DNA of 64,000 bases from assembly GCA_035452965.1 (NCBI GenBank), contig DAOTCE010000025.1:12097-76096 (forward strand). Reading direction: 5' to 3'. The notes under the pieces are model-generated. The model saw only the letters and a program-made list of their open reading frames with translations. It did no database searches and was not told the origin of the DNA. Below, in pieces: positions 1 through 8,914 of the stretch. The DNA comes from Candidatus Paceibacterota bacterium (GTDB lineage: Bacteria > Verrucomicrobiota > Verrucomicrobiia > Limisphaerales > UBA8199). Positions within the stretch are counted from its first letter, which is position 1, and each line of letters opens with the position of its first letter. A program made the position numbers and the translations under genes.

Positions 1-1580
1 GCGGCTGCTTCTTCGTCTTTTCCGGTCTTCACGAGAAGCCTGCCCATGTCTACGAGCGCCGGGAGGGCATCCGGGTGGATTTGCAGAGCGGTGGCAAGCT
101 CGGCTCTGGCCTCGTCGTGCCTGCCTTGAGTCAACAGGCCAGAACCAAGCATGCTGTGGGCCAGGAAATTCCCGGAGGTGACTCGCAGCGCATGCCGGCA
201 AAGCGCTTCGGTACTGCGCCAATGGCTGAGTTGGCGCAGGGTTGCCGTGAGGCAGGCGAGGAGAGCGATTGAACCCAGCACAGCAAGAATGGCTTGCCGA
301 CCGCGCCACCGATGTAGGAGTTCGGATGCCCCCCAGACAACGGCGCAAAACAGCCCTACCAGCGGAAGGTAACCGTAACGGTCTGCCATAGCTTGAGTGC
401 CGGCCTGGACCAATCCAATTGTCGGCACCAATGTTCCCAGAAACCCAAACCAGCCTACAGCGCAAAAGGGCCGTCGGCGGACTGATATCAGCGCCACTAC
501 CGACAATGCTAACAAGAGCAGGCCTGCCGACAGTACTGCGCCAGTGCTCCAGTCCTGGCGATAGGGATAGAACATGGTCAGGGAGTGGGGCCAGAATGTC
601 TTGCCCAGGTAGGAGAGATACGCCATCACCGCGTTGCTGATGCGTTCAAGCATTGGAAACTCCTCCGAAGAGCCAACCGCGCCTCCCCGGCGCTGGGCGA
701 TGAGGGTGACGGTGCACGAGAATGCCGACAGTGCGAAGTAGGGCAGTTTCTCAAGAACCAAGCGCAGTAATAGAGTGGAGGCAGGAGGAGTGTCGCGTGT
801 TGCTTGTTGGGTGTTGAGTTGGAGGCGGTTGAGAGGCCAGTGATCGAACAATAGCAGAAGGAAGGGGAGTGTTACGAGCATCGGCTTGCTCATCAGGCTC
901 AGGGCGAATGAGAGGAGGGAGAGAAGGTAGTAAGGCCAGGCTGGAGGCTGGAGGCTGGAGACTGCAGGCTGGAGGATAGGGGATGAGGTGGTGCGTGGTG
1001 CGTGGTGCGTGGCCGGGACTCCCGTGGTTTTGGAATTGGGAGTCTCGCCGCGTGCTGGCGACACTGCGGCGGGGTGGACCCCGCACTTCCGGGCGTAGGC
1101 GGCATACGTCCAGACTGCCAGCAGACCGAAGAAGGTGCTCAGGACATCTTTGCGTTCGGACACCCAGGCGACGGATTCGACATGGAGGGGGTGGAGGGCG
1201 AAGAGGGCGGCCACAAGCGCGCTGCGCCACAATGCTCCGGTCATTCCCTTGAGCAACAGGAAGAGCAAGAGCGCGTTGGCGGCGTGAATGCCAAGGCTGA
1301 CGAGGTGGTGCGGCCCGGGTTTTAGTCCGAAAAGCTGCACGTCAAGCATGTGGGAGAGCCAGGTGAGCGGATGCCAGTTGGCGGCATGGTCCGTTGTGAA
1401 AGCCCAGAGCATGCCTGCCGGCGTCACCCCGCGACGAACGTGAGCATTCCGGGTGACATAGTCCGGATCGTCCAAGTTGATGAACCCGTGCTGTGTCACC
1501 GGCCAGTAGACCACGAAAGTCACGCCAACCAGCAAAGCGCAGACAAGAGCCGGTTGGAAATGTCGGTTTCCGCCCGCCAT
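1..1580 (-). CDS. TMTC-like polytopic membrane protein with C-terminal TPRs (partial, 3' end beyond window)
   Basis: Reading the minus strand from an ATG at 1580 gives an uninterrupted frame of 526 codons that runs off the window, so the C-terminus is missing. An in-frame stop lies five codons upstream. Near residue 31 it has an acidic LDDPDYV loop, followed by the run HPLHVESVAWVSERKDVLS and about ten hydrophobic segments. The last visible 60 residues look like tetratricopeptide repeats (HDEARAELATALQIHPD). This is the layout of the TMTC/GT-C-like 'tetratricopeptide repeat protein' family common in Verrucomicrobia. A glycosyltransferase role in the inner membrane is inference. A low-complexity insert (see 939-1012) sits in the middle. 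Confident of the gene and topology, less of function. Confidence 0.8.
   Translation of the reverse strand, partial: MAGGNRHFQPALVCALLVGVTFVVYWPVTQHGFINLDDPDYVTRNAHVRRGVTPAGMLWAFTTDHAANWHPLTWLSHMLDVQLFGLKPGPHHLVSLGIHAANALLLFLLLKGMTGALWRSALVAALFALHPLHVESVAWVSERKDVLSTFFGLLAVWTYAAYARKCGVHPAAVSPARGETPNSKTTGVPATHHAPRTTSSPILQPAVSSLQPPAWPYYLLSLLSFALSLMSKPMLVTLPFLLLLFDHWPLNRLQLNTQQATRDTPPASTLLLRLVLEKLPYFALSAFSCTVTLIAQRRGGAVGSSEEFPMLERISNAVMAYLSYLGKTFWPHSLTMFYPYRQDWSTGAVLSAGLLLLALSVVALISVRRRPFCAVGWFGFLGTLVPTIGLVQAGTQAMADRYGYLPLVGLFCAVVWGASELLHRWRGRQAILAVLGSIALLACLTATLRQLSHWRSTEALCRHALRVTSGNFLAHSMLGSGLLTQGRHDEARAELATALQIHPDALPALVDMGRLLVKTGKDEEAA
939..1012. repeat. Simple tandem repeats inside the TMTC-like gene
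   Basis: Two short tandem arrays lie here: a 7-bp unit GGCTGGA repeated about three times plus a degenerate copy (939-973), and a GTGCGTG-type unit about three times (989-1012). Read on the minus strand they encode an Ala/Thr/His/Pro/Ser/Gln-rich hydrophilic stretch (THHAPRTTSSP, then LQPAVSSLQPPA) between two membrane segments, and the reading frame is kept. Confidence 0.75.
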
Positions 1581-1773
1581 ACTCAAGCGCAGTCATAATG
1601 CAAGGGCGACGGACCCTGCGCAAGAGGGGAAGGTCTCCTGCTGCTTCCCGCGGGAGCACTCTTCAGCGCATGATCCTGTGACGGCGCTGCCAAGCTGGCT
1701 TTGCAACGGAGGCCTATTACCCGAGAGCAATGAATGGGCAGCAATTGAGTCCGGGTGCTGATCACGGAGGCTC

Positions 1774-1879
1774 AGCGCGTATGCAAGAAGCTGCCGAAGG
1801 CGCGCGGGCATCCTGCCCGCTTATCTGGCCCGCAACCCGCGAAGCGGGCAAGGCCCGCGCGCCTTCACGCATACGCGCT
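1774..1879. repeat. Dispersed inverted repeat, copy 1 (MITE/REP-like)
   Basis: A 106-bp element starts AGCGCGTATGC and ends with its complement GCATACGCGCT. The arms pair over about 38 bp (GGCGCGCGGGC...TGCCCGCTT against its complement). The left arm carries about 11 extra bases (AAGCTGCC region). A second copy with the same layout, including the extra left-arm bases, is at 20258-20365. It encodes no protein and sits in the 370-bp spacer 1581-1950, in which I see nothing else. Confidence 0.8.
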
Positions 1880-1950
1880 GAAGGAGGCTAGATGAGGGCC
1901 GATTGGATTTGACCCCGTCCCGCGCGTCCCAATAGCTTGCGCTTGCCAGC

Positions 1951-3009
1951 ATGAATGTCACCGAACATTGGGGAGATAACCTGATCTACGCGATATTCCT
2001 GTCGCTGCCGCTGTTAAGCGGAGGGTTGCTGCTTTGCCAGGTGCGTTCTTGGGTGCGCGCTGGACGTCCGAGGAAGGGGCCCGTGGTGATCCTGGGCAAC
2101 TTGACATTGCTGGTTTTCCTGTCGGCACTCACTCTTGCCGTTGCGGAAACCTGGCACCGGTTCGGGGTGGATACAACGGACTCGTTTGGTCGCACCCGGA
2201 TTAACATGCGGTGGTTCGAACGGCACTGGAGGTTGAATCAGATGGGATACCGTGACAGCGTGACGGCCTACCTCCTCCAGCGTCCGCCGGGCAAAAGGCG
2301 GCTCAGTTTCCTGGGCGATTCCTTCACTGCTGGCCATGGGGTGGCTGAGGTTGAGGATCGTTTCGCCAACCTGATTCGTAACCGGGGTGGCGACGAGGTC
2401 CACGTTTGGGCCGACCTGGGCTACGACACGGGCCACGCAATCGAACTGGTCCAGAGTCTCATCACCAACAGTTACCAATTTGACCGGGTGATACTGGTGT
2501 ACACTTTGAATGACATAGGCGATCTTTCACCGGAGTGGAGAGCAATGGCCGAGGCGATTCGTTCCGCGCCGCCGCCACCATTCCTGGTCAGGCACAGCTT
2601 TTTCCTGGACACGTGGTATTATCGGCTCCAGGGGCGGCTCAATCCCGACATTTCCAACTACTGCCAGTCTATGCTTCAGTATTACGATGGTCCGCTTTGG
2701 GCGCAGCAAGAGCAGCGGCTCCAGACTTTGCGCCAACTGGTGGAAACCCACGGCGGGCAGTTTTTGGTGGTGACCTTTCCATTCCTCCAACATCTGGGGC
2801 CGGCGTATGAGTTCCGCTCCGTCCACGCCCGGCTGGGAGCCTGCTGGCACGCGCTCGGAGTGCCGCACCTCGACCTCCTGCCCCTTTACGATGCGCACCG
2901 CGGCGAGAGATTGACCGTTAACGGTCATGACGCTCATCCGAATGAGCGCGCCCACGCTTTGGCGGCTGATGCCATCAAGGAATTCATTGAGCGGAACAGC
3001 CGGCAGTAG
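1951..3009 (+). CDS. SGNH/GDSL-type hydrolase with N-terminal membrane anchors
   Basis: The 352-residue product has two N-terminal hydrophobic segments (about residues 12-30 and 48-66) followed by an SGNH hydrolase domain. Block I is GDSFTAGHG near residue 122 (nucleophile Ser). A block-III-like NDIGD follows near residue 187. The C-terminal block V DAHPNERAH supplies the Asp-His pair. Such membrane-anchored SGNH proteins often act as esterases or acyltransferases on cell-surface glycans; the substrate here cannot be read from sequence. It stands alone on the plus strand, divergent from the TMTC-like gene. I see no clear Shine-Dalgarno sequence before the ATG. Confidence 0.85.
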   Translation: MNVTEHWGDNLIYAIFLSLPLLSGGLLLCQVRSWVRAGRPRKGPVVILGNLTLLVFLSALTLAVAETWHRFGVDTTDSFGRTRINMRWFERHWRLNQMGYRDSVTAYLLQRPPGKRRLSFLGDSFTAGHGVAEVEDRFANLIRNRGGDEVHVWADLGYDTGHAIELVQSLITNSYQFDRVILVYTLNDIGDLSPEWRAMAEAIRSAPPPPFLVRHSFFLDTWYYRLQGRLNPDISNYCQSMLQYYDGPLWAQQEQRLQTLRQLVETHGGQFLVVTFPFLQHLGPAYEFRSVHARLGACWHALGVPHLDLLPLYDAHRGERLTVNGHDAHPNERAHALAADAIKEFIERNSRQ

Positions 3010-3372
3010 GGCGCGCCGTTGTGTGCGCGTTTGAGCACTTCCCGAACCCCGCAGTCCAATTTCGCAGCTCGGCGACGAAGCTGGACCAGTCCAGTTGGAC
3101 GCAGAAGGCCAGGTTTTCGCGCAAATTAGGATGAGCCACCAGGCACCGGCCATTACGGTACTGCTCCACGGCGGCAAGCAAATCGTGCCTTTTGAGGAGG
3201 AATAGCTGCCGGGCAGTTCGGGCGGAATCCGCCCGTGCCCCACCAGCAAAGGACACAGGGCGCCAGCTCCAATTGGTGCGCAGGCAAACAGGACATCAGC
3301 GTGCGCGTTCAATTGCGTCGCGGTCGTAGCTTCGGATTGACATCTTTGGTTTGGGCCAGAATCCTCCGCTCC
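3010..3372. other. Intergenic 363 bp, no confident gene
   Basis: No confident gene. A minus-strand frame of 90 codons (2984-3256) has a protein-like composition, including AVEQYRNGRCLVAHPNL, but overlaps the 3' end of the SGNH gene, and I do not recognise it. It could be a small gene or a remnant. No terminator or promoter was clear. Confidence 0.4.
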
Positions 3373-3861
3373 ATGACGGAACTCCGGTGGTTCGTGGCGC
3401 ATACCAAGCCCAGAAGAGAGAAGAAGCTGGTGGAGCATTGCCGGCGGCAGTCTATTGCCGCCACCTTGCCTTGCTACGATTCGGCGCACAAGTATCGGGG
3501 CAAGACCGTTGTGTTCCAGAAGCCGCTTTTCCCCGGTTACGTCTTTCTGCAGCTGGAGCCGCAGAAGAAGGACTCGGTGCGTCAGAACGATCACGTGGCC
3601 AACCTGCTCGAGGTTTTCGACCAGGAGACCTTTCAACGGCAGTTGCAGGACATTCTGCAGGCCCTGGACGCGAAGGTCGGCGTGCGGCTGGCGCCCGCCA
3701 TCGGCGAGGGCATGCGCGTGCGCATCAAGACCGGTCCGCTGCAAGGCATCGAGGGCTGGGTCGAGCAACGCTATGGCATGACCACTGTGCTGTTGCGACT
3801 GGACTTCATCAACCAGGCGGCTGCTGTCAAGATTGATGCGGACTCGCTCGAGCCGATTTGA
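3373..3861 (+). CDS. NusG-family transcription antitermination protein (RfaH/UpxY-like paralogue)
   Basis: The 162-residue product has an N-terminal NGN domain (LRWFVAHTKPRREKK, then FPGYVFLQLE near residue 56) and a C-terminal KOW motif (GMRVRIKTGPLQGIEGWVE). NusG-family proteins bind the RNA polymerase clamp and modulate pausing and termination. Canonical nusG normally lies in secE-nusG-rplK, which is not here, so this is probably a specialised paralogue, of the kind often tied to surface polysaccharide operons. I chose the ATG at 3373 because an upstream in-frame ATG (3235) would add 46 residues unlike any NGN N-terminus. dnaB follows after 91 bp on the same strand. Confidence 0.85.
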   Translation: MTELRWFVAHTKPRREKKLVEHCRRQSIAATLPCYDSAHKYRGKTVVFQKPLFPGYVFLQLEPQKKDSVRQNDHVANLLEVFDQETFQRQLQDILQALDAKVGVRLAPAIGEGMRVRIKTGPLQGIEGWVEQRYGMTTVLLRLDFINQAAAVKIDADSLEPI

Positions 3862-3952
3862 GCGCGCACCCCATTCTGCTTGTTAAGAACGTGTCACTAA
3901 GATTCAATAACTCCGAATTGCTCACTGAAGAAGAATCCCGTTTGGTCGTGGC

Positions 3953-5413
3953 ATGATTGACTCGGTCTCAGACAGCGCCGGCGCGGCGCCGGATTTGAAA
4001 CGCGCTCCACGACGGAAGCTGCCGGTCGTCCAGGCCGCGAGGGTGGATCGGTTGCCGCCGCACGCGCCCGAAGCCGAGCAGGGCGTCCTGGGCTGCGTAC
4101 TGCTCTCGCCCAACGAATGCATGGGCGAGTGCATCGAGAAATTCAAGCACGGCGCCGAAGTCTTCTACGACCTGCGCCACCAGACTATTTTTACCACGCT
4201 GGTGGAGATGTACGACAGCCGTGAAGCGATAGATGTCATTACTCTCCAACAGCGGCTCAAGAACAAGCAGCGGCTCGAGGAAGTCGGCGGCATCCCGTAT
4301 CTGGCCTCTCTGCCCGACACGGTGCCTTCGTCGGCCAACCTGAGTTACTACCTGGACATTGTGCAGGAGAAGTTTCTGCTGCGGAAGATGATCCATACCT
4401 GCACGGAGGTCGTCGGGCGGGTCTATGACTATGAAGGGGACGTGGACGCGCTGATGGATGAGGTGGAGCGCGACATCCTGCGCATCAGTGAATCGCGGGT
4501 GCAGAGCCAGACCACGACGATCAAGGACCTGGTGAAGAAGGCGATCGGCACCATTGAGGATTTTCACCAGCGCCAGGGGGTCCTCACCGGGGTGGCCACG
4601 GGTTTTGTGGACCTGGACAAGATGACCAACGGGTTGCACGGCGGGGAGATGGTGGTGATTGCCGCGCGTCCGAGCATGGGCAAGACGTCGCTGGCGATGA
4701 ACATCGCCGAGCATGCCGCCATCGAGCAGCGGTTGCCGGTCGGCGTGTTCAGCCTGGAGATGACCTCCGATTCGCTCGTGCTGCGCATGCTGTGCTCGCG
4801 CTCGCGGGTGAACCTGCGCAACGTGCGCGAGGGGTTTCTGGCCGAACGCGACTTCCCCAAGCTCACCGGCTCGGCCGGCAAGCTGGCCAACGCTCCGCTG
4901 TTCATTGACGACTCTTCCGCCCTATCGATCCTCCAGCTCCGCGCCAAGGCGCGCCGGATGGCCCAGCAGCACGGCATCAAGCTTTTCGTGGTTGACTACC
5001 TGCAGTTGCTCCACTCTACTTCGCGCCGTGCGGAAAACCGGCAGCAGGAGATCGCCGATATTTCCAGCGGCATCAAGTCCCTGGCCAAGGAATTGAATGT
5101 GCCGGTTATCGTGCTGAGCCAATTGAACCGGGAGATTGAGCGGGAGAAAGGCCGCCCGCCGCGGCTGTCGGACCTGCGGGAATCGGGCGCGATTGAGCAG
5201 GACGCCGATGTGGTGGGGTTGCTGTACCGGCCCAAGGCCGACGACGACGAAGACGGGTCCGCCGGCGTGGCAGATGAAGACGCGATTCCGATGAACCTGC
5301 TGCTCGCCAAGCAGCGCAATGGCCCGACTGGCGATGTGAATTTGACGTTCCTTAAATCCTATACACGGTTCGAGAGCGCCGCCAAAGTGGGTGACGAAGA
5401 TGTGCCAAACTAA
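3953..5413 (+). CDS. dnaB: Replicative DNA helicase DnaB
   Basis: This 486-residue RecA-fold helicase unwinds DNA at the replication fork. The N-terminal DnaB domain (LPPHAPEAEQGVLGCVL from about residue 34) is followed by the linker and ATPase. Walker A is ARPSMGKTSLAMNIA near residue 240, Walker B is LFVVDYLQLLH near residue 345, and the later motif QLNREIEREKGRPPRLSDLRE is typical of the family. Length matches the usual 450-500 residues. No intein is present. bamA follows immediately, its possible starts overlapping or abutting the dnaB stop, which suggests cotranscription. Confidence 0.97.
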   Translation: MIDSVSDSAGAAPDLKRAPRRKLPVVQAARVDRLPPHAPEAEQGVLGCVLLSPNECMGECIEKFKHGAEVFYDLRHQTIFTTLVEMYDSREAIDVITLQQRLKNKQRLEEVGGIPYLASLPDTVPSSANLSYYLDIVQEKFLLRKMIHTCTEVVGRVYDYEGDVDALMDEVERDILRISESRVQSQTTTIKDLVKKAIGTIEDFHQRQGVLTGVATGFVDLDKMTNGLHGGEMVVIAARPSMGKTSLAMNIAEHAAIEQRLPVGVFSLEMTSDSLVLRMLCSRSRVNLRNVREGFLAERDFPKLTGSAGKLANAPLFIDDSSALSILQLRAKARRMAQQHGIKLFVVDYLQLLHSTSRRAENRQQEIADISSGIKSLAKELNVPVIVLSQLNREIEREKGRPPRLSDLRESGAIEQDADVVGLLYRPKADDDEDGSAGVADEDAIPMNLLLAKQRNGPTGDVNLTFLKSYTRFESAAKVGDEDVPN

Positions 5414-5423
5414 CCGGGCGACG

Positions 5424-7862
5424 ATGCGACTGCGGCTTTGCTATTGCGGGCTGCTGCTGCTCCTGCTGGCATGGGTGCCGGCCGGCTGGGCGCAGTACGC
5501 TGGTCCCAAGGTCGTGCGGATTGAGATCCAGCACCAGGGCCCGCCGGCGACCAGCGATGAATTGGTCCGCTCCAATCTCCGTCTCAAGCCGGGTGAGCCC
5601 TACCTCCCGGCCGCCGTGGACGATGACGTGCGCAACCTGTATGCGACCGGCTTCTTCTACAACATCCAGGTGGCGGCTGAAGAAACCCAGGATGGGATAG
5701 TGCTGATTTACAAGGTCCAGGGCAAACCCAGCCTGATCGACATCAGGTTTCAAGGGAACACCAAGTTCAAGAGCAAGAAGTTGCTGAAGAAAATAACGTC
5801 AAAGGTGGGAGACCCGCTGGATGAGCAGAAGCTCTTTACTGATGCGCAGGAGCTCCAGAAGCTGTATCAGAAGAAGGGTTATCCGCGAACGACGGCTAAG
5901 TACATCCTCAACATTGACGAGCAGGCGGGCCGGGGGACGGCCACGTTTCAGATCGCGGAGAGCCCCAAGGTGAAGATTCTCGAGGTGGATTTCATCGGCG
6001 CCAAGGCGTTTCCGGTCAAAAAGCTCCGCCGGGTTATCAAGACCCGGAAGCGCTGGATGTTTTCCTGGCTCACGGGCAGCGGTTATTTCAAGGAAGACAA
6101 GTACGAAGCGGATAGAGAAAAGCTGACGCAGTTCTACCGCGACAAAGGCTACATTGACTTCGAGATCAAAGACGTGCAGTTCGTCAATCCGACGCCGCGG
6201 ACGATGGTGATCCGCTTCGTCATATACGAAGGAACGCAGTACAAGGTCGGCTCGGTCAAGTTTGCCGGGAACAAGTTGTTCAGCACGCCGGAGCTGGTGG
6301 CCGGGCTGCAGTCGCTGCACGAGCGCAACCGCGGCACGGGCAGCGTCGGGCCAAACGGCCTGCCCATGGACGCGGGCGACATCTTCACTCCCGGGGGCCT
6401 GGCCAAGGATATTGAGGCCGTGGAGGATTTTTATGGCACGAAGGGCTACATTGATGTCAGGAGCAGCTCGGAAAATTTGAGGGTGCGCAAGGTTCCGAAT
6501 ACCGAGACGGGCACGATGGACCTCGAGTTTCTAGTCGAGGAAGGTCAGAAGTCTTACATCGAGAAGATCGAAATCAAGGGCAACTCCAGGACCAAGGACA
6601 AAGTCATTCGCCGTGAATTGGCCGTGTCGCCCGGCGAACTGTTCGACATGGTGCGCGTCAAACGCAGCAGAGTCCGCCTGGAGGGGCTGGACTATTTCGA
6701 GCGGGTGGAAATGCAGCCGGAAACGACGGATTTGCCCAACCGCAAGAACCTCGTGGTGGACGTGGAAGAGAAACAGACTGGCTATGCGTCGCTGGGAGCC
6801 GGATTCAGCAGCGTGGACTCGCTGGTTGGCATTGTGGAATTCAACGAGGGCAACTTTCAGTGCCCCTGGTTCCGCGGCGGCGGCCAGAAGCTCCGCCTGG
6901 TGGCGACCGTTGGATTCGAGCGGCAGGACTATGAGGTCATCTTCACCGAACCCTGGTTTCTCGGGCGCAAGCTGACTTTCACCGCGGATTTCTTCTACCG
7001 CACCTACTCCTTCTTGAGCCCGGAGGACCTGTATGATCTGCGTCGCGGCGGAGGCAGGGTCAGCCTGGAGCGCGCTTTGGGGAGCGACTTTCTTCGCGGA
7101 GGGGTCACCATGACTCTTGAAGACGTGGATATTGACCTGACCAGCGAAGCGGTATTGCCCTACACCGATCCGGGCCCGCCCCCCGTACTCATGCCGGGGA
7201 ACGTGCCGCCCGACATCCGCGACGAAACCGGCGGCCACGTGCTGGCGCGTTTCGGCGCATCGCTGGCCTACGATACCCGGAACAGTGTCCGTTTGCCTGA
7301 CAAGGGCCAGCGGACCTCCATCGAGGGTGAGATCGTGACGCTCGACGAGCAATTCTATCGGCTGGAGCTGAAGAGCGGATGGTATTTCAAGGGGCTGGCC
7401 AAAGGCCATGTGTTGGAGCTGGTTGGACGCACCGGGGTGATGCAGGCGTTGGACTCTTCCGACGACGTGCCGTTCTTCGAGCGTCATTACCTGGGCGGGC
7501 CGTGGTCCCTGCGCGGCTTCGACTTCCGTGAAGTCAGCCCGCGGCAGCCGGGCTACAAGGAACCTGTCGGCGGTGACACCTTCTGGTTTGGCTCAGCGGA
7601 ATACAGCATCCCAATTTTCGAAAAGGAGGGTGGCGTCGGGGTGCGGATCGCGCTCTTCTATGACATTGGCAGCGTAGGGAGCAGCCCGTACAACTTCAAC
7701 GTGGATAATTATAGCGATAACTGGGGTATTGGCCTGCGCCTCAACCTCCCGCGCCCCTTTGGCCCCATGCGACTCGATTATGGCATTCCCATCACTCACG
7801 ACGAGTACAACAACGGGTCTGGCGAGTTCCACTTTAGCGCGGGTTGGACGCGACAATTCTAA
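5424..7862 (+). CDS. bamA: Outer membrane protein assembly factor BamA
   Basis: The product inserts beta-barrel proteins into the outer membrane. It has a signal peptide (MRLRLCYCGLLLLLLAWVPAGWA), about five POTRA repeats (roughly residues 20-440) and a C-terminal Omp85 barrel that contains the conserved GGPWSLRGFDFREVSP loop (lid-lock RGF motif) and ends in FSAGWTRQF with a terminal Phe. Length of about 812 residues is normal for BamA. Alternative in-frame starts at 5391 (GTG) and 5400 (ATG) overlap the end of dnaB; I prefer 5424 because the signal peptide begins there. Its presence shows a diderm envelope. Confidence 0.95.
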   Translation: MRLRLCYCGLLLLLLAWVPAGWAQYAGPKVVRIEIQHQGPPATSDELVRSNLRLKPGEPYLPAAVDDDVRNLYATGFFYNIQVAAEETQDGIVLIYKVQGKPSLIDIRFQGNTKFKSKKLLKKITSKVGDPLDEQKLFTDAQELQKLYQKKGYPRTTAKYILNIDEQAGRGTATFQIAESPKVKILEVDFIGAKAFPVKKLRRVIKTRKRWMFSWLTGSGYFKEDKYEADREKLTQFYRDKGYIDFEIKDVQFVNPTPRTMVIRFVIYEGTQYKVGSVKFAGNKLFSTPELVAGLQSLHERNRGTGSVGPNGLPMDAGDIFTPGGLAKDIEAVEDFYGTKGYIDVRSSSENLRVRKVPNTETGTMDLEFLVEEGQKSYIEKIEIKGNSRTKDKVIRRELAVSPGELFDMVRVKRSRVRLEGLDYFERVEMQPETTDLPNRKNLVVDVEEKQTGYASLGAGFSSVDSLVGIVEFNEGNFQCPWFRGGGQKLRLVATVGFERQDYEVIFTEPWFLGRKLTFTADFFYRTYSFLSPEDLYDLRRGGGRVSLERALGSDFLRGGVTMTLEDVDIDLTSEAVLPYTDPGPPPVLMPGNVPPDIRDETGGHVLARFGASLAYDTRNSVRLPDKGQRTSIEGEIVTLDEQFYRLELKSGWYFKGLAKGHVLELVGRTGVMQALDSSDDVPFFERHYLGGPWSLRGFDFREVSPRQPGYKEPVGGDTFWFGSAEYSIPIFEKEGGVGVRIALFYDIGSVGSSPYNFNVDNYSDNWGIGLRLNLPRPFGPMRLDYGIPITHDEYNNGSGEFHFSAGWTRQF

Positions 7863-8051
7863 CATCCATCCAGCTCGGTGATCCGTTGGCAGGGACAGCT
7901 CGTTGAGGCGTCTGAATCCGCGCAAAGATAGATGCTTCGGGGGAGCATCCCCACCCAACCGAAGACCTTGATCCGGCCGGAAAACCGCTTGGACCCAAAG
8001 AAAAGGCTTGCCAGAAAGTGGTGAAACTCGTAAAAGCTAAGTTACCGGGCT

Positions 8052-8225
8052 ATGGTAACGTTAGTTCAACCGCTGCTGGCCGATGCCGTGATCAACGGCA
8101 TGGCAGTATTTTCAATTGCCTTTGTAGGCTACCTGTTCTGGCTGCGTTTTCGAGAAGGGCGTGAGCAGCGCAAGCTGCTGCGAGATCGGGCGCGCTTCCG
8201 CCGCAACCACTGGGGTTACGAGTAG
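8052..8225 (+). CDS. Small single-pass membrane protein, unknown
   Basis: A 57-codon frame starts at an ATG. It has a hydrophobic segment (about residues 10-30, VINGMAVFSIAFVGYLFWL) followed by a strongly basic tail rich in Arg (REGREQRKLLRDRARFRR). The composition is typical of a real positive-inside membrane microprotein. It lies between bamA and the convergent nuoA. I do not recognise the family. The 189-bp spacer before it holds only a small hairpin near 7932-7949. Confidence 0.55.
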   Translation: MVTLVQPLLADAVINGMAVFSIAFVGYLFWLRFREGREQRKLLRDRARFRRNHWGYE

Positions 8226-8335
8226 GACGGGTAGTTCGTGGCACTTCGATTCAGGTTGCGGAAGCGTCTGACCAGGTAAATTTTGCTTGGCAATGAATCG
8301 CGCCGCTGGCTAAGTTCCTAGACCGTTGTTCATTT

Positions 8336-8411
8336 GTCCGGGTGGCCTACAGCCTTTGCCTCCCAAGGGGTTCCCCACCCCCATACCTGCCAAGGCGTAG
8401 GCTGCCCGGAC
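8336..8411. terminator. Imperfect inverted repeat between convergent genes, probable bidirectional terminator
   Basis: The arm GTCCGGGTGGCCTACAGCC (8336-8354) pairs with GGCGTAGGCTGCCCGGAC (8394-8411) with few mismatches around a C/A-rich loop. It ends four bases before the nuoA stop codon and downstream of the small membrane protein gene. No long T-run follows on either strand, so a palindromic repeat element is the alternative reading. Confidence 0.5.
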
Positions 8412-8415
8412 TTCC

Positions 8416-8802
8416 TTAATTCTTCCAGTCGAACGCCCGCTTCTTAACGGCGTAGAGGTAGCCGACTAACAGCACGCCCAGGAAGGACACCATCGCCCCG
8501 AGGATCATCCCGGCGCTATCCTTGAGCATATCCCGGTAGATCACCGCCCAGGGATACAGAAAGACCACCTCGATATCGAACAGGATGAACAGCATCGCCA
8601 CGAGGTAGAACTTGACCGAAAGCCGCGTGCCGCCTTCGCCCACCGGCACCATGCCGCATTCGTAGGGAGTGTCCTTGACGGAAGTGCGTTTTCCGCGCTG
8701 GCCCACGACCACCGACATCACCAACATGCCAAACGAAAACACCACCGCCAGCACCCCGAGCATCAGCACCGGGAGATACTCCACCAGTTGTGATTGTGCC
8801 AT
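8416..8802 (-). CDS. nuoA: NADH-quinone oxidoreductase subunit A
   Basis: This is a small membrane subunit of respiratory complex I. The 128-residue product has three transmembrane segments and the family signatures YECGMVPVG and FYLVAMLFILFDIEVVFLYPWA, the latter containing the conserved acidic residues. Length is typical. Unusually, no nuoB or other nuo gene follows: the next feature downstream on its strand is a hairpin and then convergent plus-strand genes. The rest of complex I must be encoded elsewhere. Confidence 0.96.
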   Translation of the reverse strand: MAQSQLVEYLPVLMLGVLAVVFSFGMLVMSVVVGQRGKRTSVKDTPYECGMVPVGEGGTRLSVKFYLVAMLFILFDIEVVFLYPWAVIYRDMLKDSAGMILGAMVSFLGVLLVGYLYAVKKRAFDWKN

Positions 8803-8914
8803 GAATCGAATCTAGAACGCCGACGCCTTATGGCAAGTTCAATTCCCTCGCCTCGGCCGTTGCGGCCATTTTGGAAGTGCATTCTTCCTGCCGCTGCGCT
8901 AGATTCATGCGGGT

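Noticed and set aside
2527..3768. A 413-codon minus frame across the SGNH and NusG-like genes
   Set aside because: It overlaps two genes with conserved motifs and has no recognisable domain.
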